This document shows, piece by piece, positions 36,903 through 45,857 of a stretch of DNA of 64,000 nucleotides. The stretch spans positions 1-64,000 of the forward strand of contig NZ_AJYQ02000001.1 in NCBI RefSeq assembly GCF_000287055.2. Direction: 5' to 3'. The number at the start of each line of letters is the position of its first letter. Within the stretch, counting starts at the first letter, position 1. Below the pieces are notes generated by a model. It was not told the DNA's origin. It saw nothing but the letters and a program-made list of their open reading frames with translations, and searched no databases. The position numbers were made by a program, and so were the translations under genes. This DNA is from Vibrio genomosp. F10 str. ZF-129 (lineage in GTDB: Bacteria > Pseudomonadota > Gammaproteobacteria > Enterobacterales > Vibrionaceae).

Positions 36903-37030
36903 AATTTTTAAGGCAATCCATGCGGGCCCAACTGAGTTAGGCAAAGAGTCCAATGACCCCGAAAGGCAGCTCCTCAATTGAGGAGGTCGAATTTTAACCA
37001 CTTTATCTCAATAAATAAAGTGGTTTTTTA
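36903..37030 (+). ncRNA. Possible sRNA or structured recD 3'UTR
   Basis: A gene-free plus-strand stretch with closely packed inverted repeats: AACTGAGTT, and a 16-bp palindrome at 36970-36985 (CTCCTCAATTGAGGAG). It ends in a strong plus-strand terminator. The arrangement resembles an Hfq-type sRNA or a processed 3'UTR. I found no convincing promoter immediately upstream, so its boundaries are a guess. Confidence 0.3.
36997..37030 (+). terminator. Plus-strand terminator between recD and argA
   Basis: ACCACTTTAT and ATAAAGTGGT form a 10-bp stem with an 8-nt loop, followed by six Ts. The minus-strand tail is weaker (TTAAAATT) but could also serve argA. Confidence 0.8.
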
Positions 37031-37095
37031 TCACTATATGCTATGAAATTGATTTGTTATTGTCTCGATTTTGAGAATGCATTGTACTGATTAGG

Positions 37096-38481
37096 CTAAA
37101 CACGAAGCGCTAAGATTTTTGAACGCCGTTGATAGTTATAGAGGTTTTGTTTCGCGACAGGCAAAGAGTCGACCCCTACCTCATAGAACCCTTGTTCTCT
37201 GAACCAGTGCAAGCTGTGGGTGGTCAGAACAAAAATCCGATGGATACCTTGGGACTTTGATTGAAGCCTCATGTGGTCAAGTAACAGCAAGCCTCGATTG
37301 CCGTCGCGATATTCTGGGTGAATGGCGACACACGCCATTTCTGCCATGTGCTCATCCTTATAGGGATACAAGGCCGCGCAGCCGATGACCAGCCCATCTT
37401 TTTCGATGATCGTGAACTGGTGTATTTCCTGTTCAAGTTGCTCTCTTGATCGTCGAACCAAAACGCCTTTCTCTTCGTGAGGGCGAATCAGATCTAGAAT
37501 GCCACCTATGTCATCAATTTGTGCGGTACGGACTTGCTCTGCACTGGCCATGACTACCTGGGTGCCTATTCCGTCTAGCGAGAACAGTTCTTGAATGAGT
37601 GCACCATCATCTTTATAGCTGATTAAATGACTTCGGGGTACGCCGGCTCGACAAGCGACAGTGGCAGCCCGCAAGAAACGACTGGTACCGGAAGAATCAT
37701 CTTGCGTCAGGTCTGTTGGCGTTGTGTTGTTTTCTACGGTGTCATTATCGTTCTGTGAATCGTTGATTTGCTCATGAGCGCGTAAAAGCTTATCAACGTC
37801 CTGGGGAAATAGTTCGGCAATGGCATTGCCATTTTCATCAATGACACCTTGCTCAGAGCAGAAGCCTATCAGCTTGTCTGCCCCCAATTTTATCGCAACT
37901 TGGGTAGCCACTTCTTCTGAGAGCAAGTTAAAGGAATCGCCGGTGACCGAGCTAGCGATAGGGCCGAGCAGCACGATTGAGTTTTGCGCCAGCGCTCGGT
38001 TTATCCCTTCACTATCAATACGGCGTATTCTTCCACTGTGGCAGTAATCTACCCCATCATCTATACCTAATGGTTGAGAGACAATAAAATTACCACTCAC
38101 TACGTTGAGTTGAGTCCCTGCCATAGGGGTGTTATTCAGACTCATTGAGAGCCTGGCGGTTATGGCCAGTTGAAGCTGTCCTGCCGCTTGCATGACAAAG
38201 CTGAGTGCTTTTTCATCGGTCACTCTAATTCCCTTGTGATAAGGGGTTTCTATATTATTTGAAGTGAGAATTTGGTTGATTTGTGGGCGGGCACCGTGAA
38301 CTAACACAATTCTAACACCCAGACTATGAAGTAATGATAAATCACTAATAATATTAGTGAAATTTTTGTCAGCGACAGCTTCTCCTCCCAGCATGATGAC
38401 CATGGTTTTACCACGGTGAGCATTGACGTAAGGGGCTGATTGTCTAAATCCTTTAACTAAGGCTGTGCTACGAATTTTCAA
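37096..38481 (-). CDS. argA: N-acetylglutamate synthase ArgA
   Basis: First enzyme of arginine biosynthesis, acetylating glutamate with acetyl-CoA. The 461 residues comprise an amino-acid-kinase fold (about 1-290, with [12 protein letters not shown] and [13 protein letters not shown]) and a C-terminal GNAT acetyltransferase domain (about 315-461, with [27 protein letters not shown]). It is longer than the roughly 443 residues of E. coli ArgA because of a polar insert at about 245-270. Paired ARG boxes cover its promoter. It sits next to recD as in enterobacteria. Confidence 0.95.
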   Translation of the reverse strand: MKIRSTALVKGFRQSAPYVNAHRGKTMVIMLGGEAVADKNFTNIISDLSLLHSLGVRIVLVHGARPQINQILTSNNIETPYHKGIRVTDEKALSFVMQAAGQLQLAITARLSMSLNNTPMAGTQLNVVSGNFIVSQPLGIDDGVDYCHSGRIRRIDSEGINRALAQNSIVLLGPIASSVTGDSFNLLSEEVATQVAIKLGADKLIGFCSEQGVIDENGNAIAELFPQDVDKLLRAHEQINDSQNDNDTVENNTTPTDLTQDDSSGTSRFLRAATVACRAGVPRSHLISYKDDGALIQELFSLDGIGTQVVMASAEQVRTAQIDDIGGILDLIRPHEEKGVLVRRSREQLEQEIHQFTIIEKDGLVIGCAALYPYKDEHMAEMACVAIHPEYRDGNRGLLLLDHMRLQSKSQGIHRIFVLTTHSLHWFREQGFYEVGVDSLPVAKQNLYNYQRRSKILALRV

Positions 38482-38494
38482 TTCATTAGCCTCT

Positions 38495-38533
38495 ATTGAA
38501 TTAATATGTGATTATACTGCCTTTTTATTCATT
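38495..38533 (-). promoter_or_regulatory. Tandem ARG boxes (ArgR operator) of argA
   Basis: Two 18-bp ARG-box-like sequences, at 38495-38512 and 38516-38533, are separated by exactly 3 bp, the classical ArgR hexamer arrangement. Each matches most positions of WNTNAATWWWWATTNANW. They overlap the argA promoter, so arginine feedback repression is expected. Confidence 0.7.
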
Positions 38534-38539
38534 GGTTAA
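38511..38539 (-). promoter_or_regulatory. argA sigma-70 promoter
   Basis: On the minus strand TATAAT (38511-38516) and TTAACC (38534-38539) are separated by 17 bp. The -10 is a perfect consensus. Both ARG boxes overlap this promoter. Confidence 0.7.
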
Positions 38540-38695
38540 CAAGGTTTTTGTACTTGTACTGTAAACAAACAATAGAGGGTTTGTAGATGACTGCAGCTGC
38601 GAACGGGCTTTATTGCCATCAGGTGAAGTTAGATGTGGTACGAGCAGTATATAATGGTTAAAGTTAAGCTAAGTGAATAGGTCAAGTTTAAAAAG

Positions 38696-39106
38696 ATGGC
38701 TCCACAAAAAATAACAAAAACAGTCAAAAAAAAGAAAGAGCTCATTGTTTTTTCAGTATTACTTCTTGTGTCTATGGTGGCAGTGCTTACTTATTCCAGT
38801 TTATTTAAGCAGGTGCGTCTTTCTTTAGTTGATCAACAATCCATACACGGCGTGTGGGTTGAGCAACATGTCGCGGACTACGCGACAAACAATGTCCACA
38901 TCGGTCCTGATGGTGTTTCGGTGGCTGGAAGAATTGTGGCGACACGGTATGAGTTTGATGGATCCACACTCGAATATCTAGTCGGAGAGACTTTGTATCA
39001 ATATCGGATGCTCGATGAACTTAATACGAAGATGATTCAAATATCTGATAATCACTACAATCCCACTTATTACTTGGTTGAGAAATACAGTGACCGAGTT
39101 CGCTGA
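38696..39106 (+). CDS. DUF2850 family membrane-anchored protein
   Basis: Protein of 136 residues with a basic N-terminus (KKKKE), one transmembrane segment at about 17-36 and a probably periplasmic C-terminal domain of about 100 residues (GVWVEQHVADYA, YEFDGSTLEYLVG). It resembles the DUF2850 family, known mainly from Vibrio, with no assigned role. It stands alone between divergent argA and mltA. Confidence 0.75.
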   Translation: MAPQKITKTVKKKKELIVFSVLLLVSMVAVLTYSSLFKQVRLSLVDQQSIHGVWVEQHVADYATNNVHIGPDGVSVAGRIVATRYEFDGSTLEYLVGETLYQYRMLDELNTKMIQISDNHYNPTYYLVEKYSDRVR

Positions 39107-39266
39107 TAGCCCAAGCTGAAAATTGACGTTAATCTCATTCTTAAATGCGCTACTGACGAGAATCATTACGATCTTGATCAGTATTTATTTTCTATTACGA
39201 TTAGGTAATTGAGTTCTTATTAAGAGTTTGTCATTCTCTTGATACTGAAATTAAGGAATTATCCCT

Positions 39267-40370
39267 GTGTTCAAAAAAATGCTCCCTTTAACAGCCATGA
39301 CACTACTTTTTGGCTGTGCGCAAAACACCGATCTTGCTCAGCAGTATTCTGGTACCGAATTCTCTTCCACATTAAACCAAGTGGACTTTATTGAATCCAA
39401 TACGCCACGTGATTTCACAAAATTTGCCAAGCAGGCGCAAGCGGTGATCGATAATTCCCCCTCAATGGCACAGACCTTTGAACCTCTCTATGAAAAACTC
39501 AACGAATGGGCTTTACAAAGTGGCGACCCTAGTGCATTGGCCAGTTTTGGTGTTGAGTTGGCGCAACTCGGTGGCGGTGATGATAAAGGCAATGTTTTAT
39601 TCACCGGGTACTTTTCACCGGTTATGGAGTTAAGGCATGAAGCCGATGACCGGTTCAAGTATCCGGTTTACGCGTTACCAGAGTGTGAGAGTGAGTGCCC
39701 AACACGAGCACAAATATATAACGGAGCGCTCGAAGGGCTAGGGCTTGAGCTGGGTTATGCATCAAATCGTATCGATCCATTTATTATGGAAGTTCAAGGC
39801 AGTGGCTTTGTGCATTTTGAGGATGACGATACGCTGGAGTACTTTGCTTATGCTGGAAAAAACAATCGTGCTTATGTCAGTATTGGTCGGATTTTAATCG
39901 AGCAAGGCGAAGTTCCGCGCGAAAAAATGTCGTTAAAAGCGATTAAAGATTGGGTATTTGCCAATGACGACCAACGTGTTCAAGAATTACTGGAGCAAAA
40001 CCCATCGTTCGTGTTTTTTGAGCCAAGAGACGCAGCCCCTGTAACGGGGTCGGCCGGTATTCCTTTGCAAGCAATGGCGTCTGTCGCGGGTGATCGTTCT
40101 ATTTTTCCTATGGGGACGCCGATTCTAGCTGAGGTCCCTTTGATCAATGCCGATGGTACCTGGAGCGGTGCGCACCAGCTAAGACTTCTGTTAGTGCTTG
40201 ATACTGGTGGAGCGGTAAAAGAAAATCATCTTGATCTGTATCACGGCATGGGCCCTCGCGCAGGGACGGAAGCTGGGCATTACAAGCACTTTGGTCGCGT
40301 TTGGAAATTGGGCTTAGAAGGCACGGCAACACAAGCTCCTTGGGCGATGCCACCAGAAAAAATGGAATAG
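39267..40370 (+). CDS. mltA: Membrane-bound lytic murein transglycosylase A
   Basis: Outer-membrane lipoprotein that cleaves the glycan strands of peptidoglycan, forming 1,6-anhydromuropeptides. The 367 residues start with a lipoprotein signal (TLLFGCAQ, lipidated Cys at 17). The MltA double-psi barrel is seen in LFTGYFSPVMELR, and the 3D-type C-terminus in VLDTGGAVKENHLDLYHGMGPRAGTEAGHY with catalytic Asp. GTG is the start, following AAGGAA. A terminator follows the gene. Its products would feed AmpG recycling, encoded 5 kb away. Confidence 0.95.
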   Translation: MFKKMLPLTAMTLLFGCAQNTDLAQQYSGTEFSSTLNQVDFIESNTPRDFTKFAKQAQAVIDNSPSMAQTFEPLYEKLNEWALQSGDPSALASFGVELAQLGGGDDKGNVLFTGYFSPVMELRHEADDRFKYPVYALPECESECPTRAQIYNGALEGLGLELGYASNRIDPFIMEVQGSGFVHFEDDDTLEYFAYAGKNNRAYVSIGRILIEQGEVPREKMSLKAIKDWVFANDDQRVQELLEQNPSFVFFEPRDAAPVTGSAGIPLQAMASVAGDRSIFPMGTPILAEVPLINADGTWSGAHQLRLLLVLDTGGAVKENHLDLYHGMGPRAGTEAGHYKHFGRVWKLGLEGTATQAPWAMPPEKME

Positions 40371-40404
40371 CGACACTGTCGAAAACCGCTAGACATTTTA
40401 AAAT

Positions 40405-40436
40405 AGAGTGCGTATAAATCGCACTCTTTCTTTTTG
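40405..40436 (+). terminator. mltA terminator
   Basis: AGAGTGCG and CGCACTCT form an 8-bp stem with a 7-nt loop, followed by TTCTTTTTG. Confidence 0.85.
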
Positions 40437-40447
40437 TCACCTCGTTA

Positions 40448-41272
40448 ATGTGGATGTTTGATATGCGTGAACTCAACACACCAGCTTCGGAAAATTACGA
40501 TCAGCGTTTTGGCGGGACTCGCCGCTTATACGGTCATAGTGAGGTTGAGATTCTTCGTGCTTCTCATGTGTGTGTCATTGGTATTGGTGGTGTCGGTTCA
40601 TGGGCAGTGGAAGCGCTGGTTCGTACTGGTATTGGAGAGCTCACCCTCATTGATATGGATGATGTTTGCGTAACCAATATCAATCGTCAAATACATGCGT
40701 TAAATGGCACTGTGGGACAAAGCAAGATTGAAGTCATGGCAGAGCGGGTCAAACTGATTAACCCTGAATGTAAGGTTAATCTTATTGACGACTTTATTGG
40801 CCCTGATAATCAGCATGACTACTTAACGAAAGACTACGATTATGTCCTAGATGCCATTGACAGTTTAAAAGCGAAGGCGTCTTTATTGTCGTATTGCCGA
40901 AGTAATAAAATTAAAGTGATTACGATTGGTGGTGCGGGTGGTCAAATGGATCCAACTCAAATCAAAGTTGCGGATCTCACGAAAACCATTCAAGATCCGT
41001 TGGCGAAGAAATTAAAAGACACCCTACGACGTTTGCATAACTTTCCTAAGAATCCCCAGCGTAAGTTTGGTATTGAGTGTGTCTTTTCTACGGAACAATT
41101 GAAGTACCCACAAGCGGACGGTTCAGTGTGTGCTGCTAAATCGACAGCGGAAGGGCCAAAACGTATGGATTGTGCGACCGGTTTCGGCGCAGCGACCGTG
41201 GTGACGGCGACGTTTGGTTTTGTTGCCGTCTCGAAAATTGTTGAGAAGATCATCGCTAAGCACAGTCAGTAA
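40448..41272 (+). CDS. tcdA: tRNA threonylcarbamoyladenosine dehydratase TcdA (CsdL)
   Basis: E1-like, ATP-dependent enzyme that cyclises t6A37 in tRNA to ct6A. The 274 residues show the nucleotide-binding motif GIGGVGSWAVEALVRTG (about 39-55), DMDDVCVTNINRQIHAL and the catalytic region FSTEQLKYPQADGSVC...KRMDCATGFGAA. Starts at 40448 and 40463 are both possible; the second (MRELNTP) has GTGGA at a good distance. csdE follows closely on the same strand, forming a functional group with the convergent csdA. Confidence 0.93.
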   Translation: MWMFDMRELNTPASENYDQRFGGTRRLYGHSEVEILRASHVCVIGIGGVGSWAVEALVRTGIGELTLIDMDDVCVTNINRQIHALNGTVGQSKIEVMAERVKLINPECKVNLIDDFIGPDNQHDYLTKDYDYVLDAIDSLKAKASLLSYCRSNKIKVITIGGAGGQMDPTQIKVADLTKTIQDPLAKKLKDTLRRLHNFPKNPQRKFGIECVFSTEQLKYPQADGSVCAAKSTAEGPKRMDCATGFGAATVVTATFGFVAVSKIVEKIIAKHSQ

Positions 41273-41304
41273 CGTTAGCCATTACCTAATGAGATGAGTT
41301 GAGT

Positions 41305-41730
41305 ATGACAGACTTTCCGATCACACCATTTGGCCGCGATATCACGACGGACGATATCGTTGCTACCATGCAGTCATTTAAAGGCTGGGAAGACAAATAC
41401 CGCCAAGTGATTCAATGGGGAAAAAAACTCCCCCAAATGGCGGAAGAGTTTAAAACTGAGCAGGTCATGGTTTCTGGCTGTGAAAGCCAAGTTTGGTTAG
41501 TGAGTCAGTCTGTTGCTGGTGTTTGGTCTTTTCATGCAGATTCTGATGCTCGCATTGTTCGTGGTTTGATAGCATTAGTTCTCGCCGCTTTTGATGGTAA
41601 AACTTCAGAGCAAATTAGCGAGTTTGATGTTGATGGCTATTTTGAATCGCTAGGGTTAATTTCTCACTTAAGTGCTTCGCGTGGCAATGGCCTAAAAGCG
41701 ATAGTAGAGCAGATAAAATCGCTCAAGTGA
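41305..41730 (+). CDS. csdE: Cysteine desulfurase sulfur acceptor subunit CsdE
   Basis: SufE-like sulfur acceptor of about 141 residues that works with the desulfurase CsdA, and is linked to TcdA function in E. coli. The acceptor cysteine is in VMVSGCESQVWL (about residue 61). I start it at the ATG at 41305; the TTG six bases earlier is less likely. It lies 32 bp after tcdA, and a bidirectional terminator separates it from csdA. Confidence 0.93.
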   Translation: MTDFPITPFGRDITTDDIVATMQSFKGWEDKYRQVIQWGKKLPQMAEEFKTEQVMVSGCESQVWLVSQSVAGVWSFHADSDARIVRGLIALVLAAFDGKTSEQISEFDVDGYFESLGLISHLSASRGNGLKAIVEQIKSLK

Positions 41731-41767
41731 TTCGCTTCAACAATGGCGCTTCACAAGAGTGATAAAG

Positions 41768-41794
41768 AAAAGGTTCGCATCAGCGAACCTTTTT
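41768..41794. terminator. Bidirectional terminator between csdE and csdA
   Basis: AAAAGGTTCGC and GCGAACCTTTT form an 11-bp stem with loop ATCA. It serves both convergent transcripts. Confidence 0.9.
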
Positions 41795-41819
41795 CATTTA
41801 GGGTTTCATTCGGTTTGAA

Positions 41820-43037
41820 CTACAGTATATTGACTGCCTTCTCGATGGCAGAAATTAAGCGTTTTACGTCATTCTGGTCATTATAGATACCAAACGAAAT
41901 TCGGACACTTCCCTTAATCCCAAGGGCATCCATTAAAGGGTGAGCACAGTGGTGCCCAGCTCGAACTGCGATACCTTGTTGGTCGAGTAACGTGGCGATA
42001 TCTTGATGATGAACCCCCTCAATACCAAAACTAATCACGCTCGCCCCATCTTGATAGCCATGTATTTCAATATCTTCAAAATCAAGCAGAGCTAGATAGG
42101 TTTGTTTTTGCAGTTCGTGGATGTGAGCGTCGACTTTCTTTGTATCTAAGCCTTGGTACCATTCGATGGCTTTAGCCAAAGCAATGGCGCCAGCGACATT
42201 AGGGGTTCCCGCTTCAAACTTCCCAGGCAATTCGGAAAAGGTTGTTTTCTCAAAAGAAACGCTTTCGACCATTTTTCCACCACCATGCCACGGTGGCATG
42301 ACATCGAGCAGTTCAAGTTTTCCATACAGAACACCAATACCGGCAGGCGCATAAAGCTTGTGCCCCGAGAAAACATAGAAGTCAGCGTTAAGGGCTGCGA
42401 CATCGACGCGTTCGTGGACAATACCTTGTGCACCATCAACCACAACAACCGCGCCAATCTGGTGCGACTTCGCTATGATTTTTTCAATAGGTTGCCTTGT
42501 CCCTGTGACATTGGTGATATGAGCCAGAGCGACAATCTTAGTGCGACAGGACAATCGATCCTCAAACGCTTCATAATCTAATTGGCAGTCGGGCGTCATT
42601 GGTATTTTGACGATGTTAGCGCCTGTTTGTTCGGCAACGATCTGCCAAGGGACGATATTTGCGTGATGTTCCATTTCACTGATGAGGATTTCATCACCCG
42701 ATTGCAACGTATTACGAGCGTAAGTTTGTGCAATCAAATTGATCGCTTCGGTCGCGCCTCGTGTCCAGATGATCTCTTTAGTGCTTTGAGCCCCCATGAA
42801 CTCAGCGACGATTTCTCGTGCGTGTTCAAATTGATTGGTGGCGTTGGCGGTTAAGCTATGACTTCCTCGGTGAACATTTGCATTTTGAGCACTGTAATAG
42901 TCGCTGATGGCATCAATCACGATTTGAGGCTTTTGTGTGGTTGCTGCGCTGTCGAGATAGATCAGTGGCTCACCATTGACCTTTTGATTGAGTGCAGGGA
43001 ATTGCTGCTTAATTGCCGCTATATCAAGCATGTTCAT
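41820..43037 (-). CDS. csdA: Cysteine desulfurase CsdA
   Basis: Group II PLP-dependent desulfurase that releases sulfur from cysteine to CsdE. The 405 residues contain the PLP lysine in FSGHKLYAPAGIG (about 227), the ATTQKP and RGATEAIN motifs, and the catalytic cysteine in RAGHHCAHPLMDALG (about 363). It is the last gene of a minus-strand operon panE-yajL-csdA, and its start lies within the end of yajL (14-bp overlap). In E. coli csdA precedes csdE in one operon; here they converge. Confidence 0.94.
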   Translation of the reverse strand: MNMLDIAAIKQQFPALNQKVNGEPLIYLDSAATTQKPQIVIDAISDYYSAQNANVHRGSHSLTANATNQFEHAREIVAEFMGAQSTKEIIWTRGATEAINLIAQTYARNTLQSGDEILISEMEHHANIVPWQIVAEQTGANIVKIPMTPDCQLDYEAFEDRLSCRTKIVALAHITNVTGTRQPIEKIIAKSHQIGAVVVVDGAQGIVHERVDVAALNADFYVFSGHKLYAPAGIGVLYGKLELLDVMPPWHGGGKMVESVSFEKTTFSELPGKFEAGTPNVAGAIALAKAIEWYQGLDTKKVDAHIHELQKQTYLALLDFEDIEIHGYQDGASVISFGIEGVHHQDIATLLDQQGIAVRAGHHCAHPLMDALGIKGSVRISFGIYNDQNDVKRLISAIEKAVNIL

Positions 43038-43629
43038 TACCCAGTTTAAAATAATGCAGGGTAGGGAGTGTCACCATCGGTTCTGCAACGCTCCAAGCAT
43101 GGGGCTTACCAGACAAGTGAATTATGATTTCAATAGCAAACTCGAGTGCCGTTCCCGGGCCTTGACTGGTGATCAAGTTATGGGTGACATCGATAGTGAC
43201 TCGCTTTTGTCGCCAATACGGTTCTTCAATATGATCTTGAAAGCTTGGGTGGCAGGTCATCAGCGCTGTTGGATATAAATCGTGATGTTGTAAAACCAGA
43301 GCAGGTGCTGCGCAAATGGCCGCGACTAACTTACCATCGTATTTATGTTGCTTAACGATTTCCATCAAGATTGGACTGTCTCGAAACACCTCTGCGCCAG
43401 ATACGCCACCTGAAAGAATGACCGCATCAAATTCGTCATCGGCAATATCCACCAAGCGACAATCTGCGGTCAGGGTAACTCCTCTTGAAGCCTTCATGGT
43501 CAGTTGGCCATCAAAATCTGCACTTGCAACAATAACCTCGTAGCCAGCGCGTACCATAATATCGATGATCGTTACTGCTTCCATCTCTTCAGTGCCTGGT
43601 GCGATAGGAACCAGTATTTTTTTAGTCAT
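43024..43629 (-). CDS. yajL: DJ-1/PfpI family protein YajL
   Basis: Protein of 201 residues in the DJ-1 superfamily, a cytosolic stress-protective chaperone/deglycase-type enzyme. Motifs include VPIAPGTEEMEAVTIID (about 7-23), LSGGVSGAE and the nucleophilic-elbow cysteine in AAICAAPALVL (about 106). It overlaps panE by 8 bp and csdA by 14 bp, so the three are one transcription unit. Adjacency to panE is also seen in E. coli. Confidence 0.92.
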   Translation of the reverse strand: MTKKILVPIAPGTEEMEAVTIIDIMVRAGYEVIVASADFDGQLTMKASRGVTLTADCRLVDIADDEFDAVILSGGVSGAEVFRDSPILMEIVKQHKYDGKLVAAICAAPALVLQHHDLYPTALMTCHPSFQDHIEEPYWRQKRVTIDVTHNLITSQGPGTALEFAIEIIIHLSGKPHAWSVAEPMVTLPTLHYFKLGNEHA

Positions 43630-44515
43630 GATTCGTCCAACTTAGTTCTATGTGTTTGATGGCCTTGTAGAGTTTATCATTCTCTGGTGTCGTGATGCGG
43701 TGTTGAGCCGCTTTATCGATTAAGTAGCCAGTAATAAAGTCTATCTCGGTTTTTCTTTGGTAGAAAATATCTTGCCTCATTGAAGAATAATTGTCTGCGG
43801 TGGCTTGAATGACGGTTGTTACGGTTGAACTCAATGTCTCGCTGGACAGGCTAATGCCCTCTGCCTGAATGACCTGCGCGACTTCTTCTATAATGGCGTT
43901 GAGTCTTTGCTGGTAGGGTTCGCCAGCTAATTGTCCATTTCTACACTGCTCGATGGCGGTCAAGGGGTTAATTGCACAGTTAATCGCTAATTTATGCCAC
44001 AAGGCTGCGGTTATATTGTCATTCCAAGTCACACAGGGCAGAGCATGGTTGAGCACGTCAGTCATGAATTGGCATTGTTGCCCTCGATGGTTGTATGGAC
44101 CAACTTGTGTTGCCCCTTGACCTGTGTGACTGACTTTAGTGTCATTTAATTTAAGTGCGCCATGTGTCGTTGTTGCTAACAGAACGGGGTGGGCGTCCAG
44201 TTGAGTTCTAAGTGGGTCGACCGCGCCCATGCCATTATGCATAAATAGAATAATACAATCATGATGAAGTGACTCTAGAAGTGGTTCTAGTGCTTCTTGA
44301 ACTTGCCACGACTTGACTGTGACCAACAATAAATCAGCATTGTTAAGTGCGAGGCTGTGTTGATTGAGATACGTTTGATTGTGGTTGTCATCAAGTTGAA
44401 TAGAAATATTAGGACACGAGCTTCTGCTCCAGAGCGATACGTTATGCCCAGACGAATTAAGATGAGAAGCCCACAGAGCGCCAATTGCGCCGGGGCCAAG
44501 AACCACAATATTCAC
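43622..44515 (-). CDS. panE: 2-dehydropantoate 2-reductase PanE
   Basis: NADPH-dependent ketopantoate reductase of the pantothenate/CoA pathway, 297 residues. The N-terminal Rossmann motif GPGAIGALWASHL (about 7-19) and the catalytic domain segment WHKLAINCAINPLTAI (about 168-183, with the conserved Lys) are present. It is the first gene of the panE-yajL-csdA unit. Confidence 0.92.
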   Translation of the reverse strand: MNIVVLGPGAIGALWASHLNSSGHNVSLWSRSSCPNISIQLDDNHNQTYLNQHSLALNNADLLLVTVKSWQVQEALEPLLESLHHDCIILFMHNGMGAVDPLRTQLDAHPVLLATTTHGALKLNDTKVSHTGQGATQVGPYNHRGQQCQFMTDVLNHALPCVTWNDNITAALWHKLAINCAINPLTAIEQCRNGQLAGEPYQQRLNAIIEEVAQVIQAEGISLSSETLSSTVTTVIQATADNYSSMRQDIFYQRKTEIDFITGYLIDKAAQHRITTPENDKLYKAIKHIELSWTNHD

Positions 44516-44595
44516 GTTAGAGTCTCTATTACAAAGTGTGAGGCAAGGATAATAGGCTAGAGTAGGAAATCAATAGAAATAAAATGGCAGGCACA

Positions 44596-44623
44596 AAAAA
44601 TGGCGCTCAAGAGCGCCATTTTA
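44596..44623. terminator. ompK terminator (bidirectional)
   Basis: AAAATGGCGCTC and GAGCGCCATTTT make a 12-bp near-perfect palindrome with A and T flanks, 20 bp beyond the ompK stop. Confidence 0.9.
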
Positions 44624-44640
44624 GTATTAGTTATACAAAC

Positions 44641-45450
44641 TTAGAATTTGTAAGTAGCAGCAATGTAGTGGCTAAAGCCTGAAGATTTTAGACCAGCAGA
44701 GTCTTCGATACCGTAGATATCGTTGTACGCTTTAAGGCCATAACCTAGAGCGTAACGGTCTGAGTGCCAGTAGATGCCATTGAACATTGCACCACCGTGG
44801 CTTGCTGTTGAACCAAACTTGTTACCAGCGCCATCTTCCATACCGAATTGGTAGTCGATGTAGCCTTGGTAAGAGATGAAAGAGCCGTTCTCGAAGAAGT
44901 AGAAAGGTTTAAACCAGTTAGTAGAGATCTGGTAACCGTTCCAATCCTTTTCGTTGTTGTCGTAGTAACCGTAAAGGTTTAGGCCAATTTTACCTAACCA
45001 AGGAACCATTACGTCTGAACCTAGACCAACTTTAGAGTTGTTTACGCCGAAAGCACTTTCAGCATCACCAGACCACTCAAAAACAGTCGCTACATAAAGT
45101 TCTTCTACAGGACCGAATGAAAGGTCTTTACCTGTCAATCCATCTAGAGACATACGAGGGGCAAATTTCATGAATGATTTAGCTGCCCCAGCTTTATCGC
45201 TATTGCTGTCTGTTGTTAGGTTAAAGATATCAACGTAACCGTATAGATCGAAAATTCCAGAGCGGCCACCGAATTCCATCTCTAGGTAGTCATGAGAAGA
45301 CTCACCTGGAAGCTCATCGAATGCGCCCATAAGGTTGAACTGCATCCACTTATAATCGTTTTTATGTGTATCGCCGTCAGTGTAGTCTGCTGCTAAAACT
45401 GGCGCTGAAGTTGCTGCTAACAAGCTAAGAGCTAAAAGTGATTTGCGCAT
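44641..45450 (-). CDS. ompK: Outer membrane protein OmpK (Tsx-family nucleoside channel)
   Basis: Beta-barrel porin of 269 residues in the Tsx/OmpK family. The signal peptide ends near VLA-ADYTDGDTH (about residue 21), and the C-terminus is the typical barrel end TYKF with terminal Phe. Segments KNDYKWMQFNLMGAFDELPGE (in pieces) and GRSGIFDLYGYVD are characteristic of Vibrio OmpK, known as a broad-host vibriophage receptor. A CRP-like site lies upstream, in line with CRP control of tsx. Confidence 0.93.
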   Translation of the reverse strand: MRKSLLALSLLAATSAPVLAADYTDGDTHKNDYKWMQFNLMGAFDELPGESSHDYLEMEFGGRSGIFDLYGYVDIFNLTTDSNSDKAGAAKSFMKFAPRMSLDGLTGKDLSFGPVEELYVATVFEWSGDAESAFGVNNSKVGLGSDVMVPWLGKIGLNLYGYYDNNEKDWNGYQISTNWFKPFYFFENGSFISYQGYIDYQFGMEDGAGNKFGSTASHGGAMFNGIYWHSDRYALGYGLKAYNDIYGIEDSAGLKSSGFSHYIAATYKF

Positions 45451-45857
45451 GAAAAGTACTCTCTATTTATTGATATGTCACATGGTGCTTATTTTAGTGT
45501 TAAGCACATCCGAATGCAGCGCATAATAACGACTTAATTCAAAAATAAAAGAGAGACAAACGATTGCATTGCAAATTTATTGTGACATGAATCACGATTA
45601 TGATGCGTGATGATGAACTCAATGCTTATTTCATTGCGTTGCACTAATGGTGTGATCGGTGTCTCATTTCTTCGGTTGTCAAAAGCCGCAATTGTTTATC
45701 GATTAACCAACTTATTTAGTTAACGTTAGGTAGATAGGGATCGTAAATACGATGTTGGAACATTTATGTGATTGTGATCTTTGAGGTTACACCTTAGTTG
45801 TCGATATAAAAGGGCAGCTAAATAGCCACCCCCCTTAATTATACATTTTATCAATGA
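45451..45857. other. ompK upstream region
   Basis: A 407-bp spacer upstream of ompK and downstream of ampG. It contains a CRP-like site at 45581-45596, and GTTGCAC/ATTGCATT elements resembling CytR half-sites at about 45563-45573 and 45638-45645. The region 45700-45857 shows no ORF or clear terminator. Confidence 0.55.
45581..45596. promoter_or_regulatory. CRP-like site upstream of ompK
   Basis: TGTGACATGAATCACG matches TGTGA-N6-TCACA at nine of ten defined positions. It is about 130 bp upstream of the ompK start. In E. coli the related tsx promoter uses CRP with CytR. Confidence 0.7.

Noticed and set aside
42153..42581. 142-codon plus-strand frame opposite csdA
   Set aside because: It is a shadow of the csdA coding sequence on the opposite strand.
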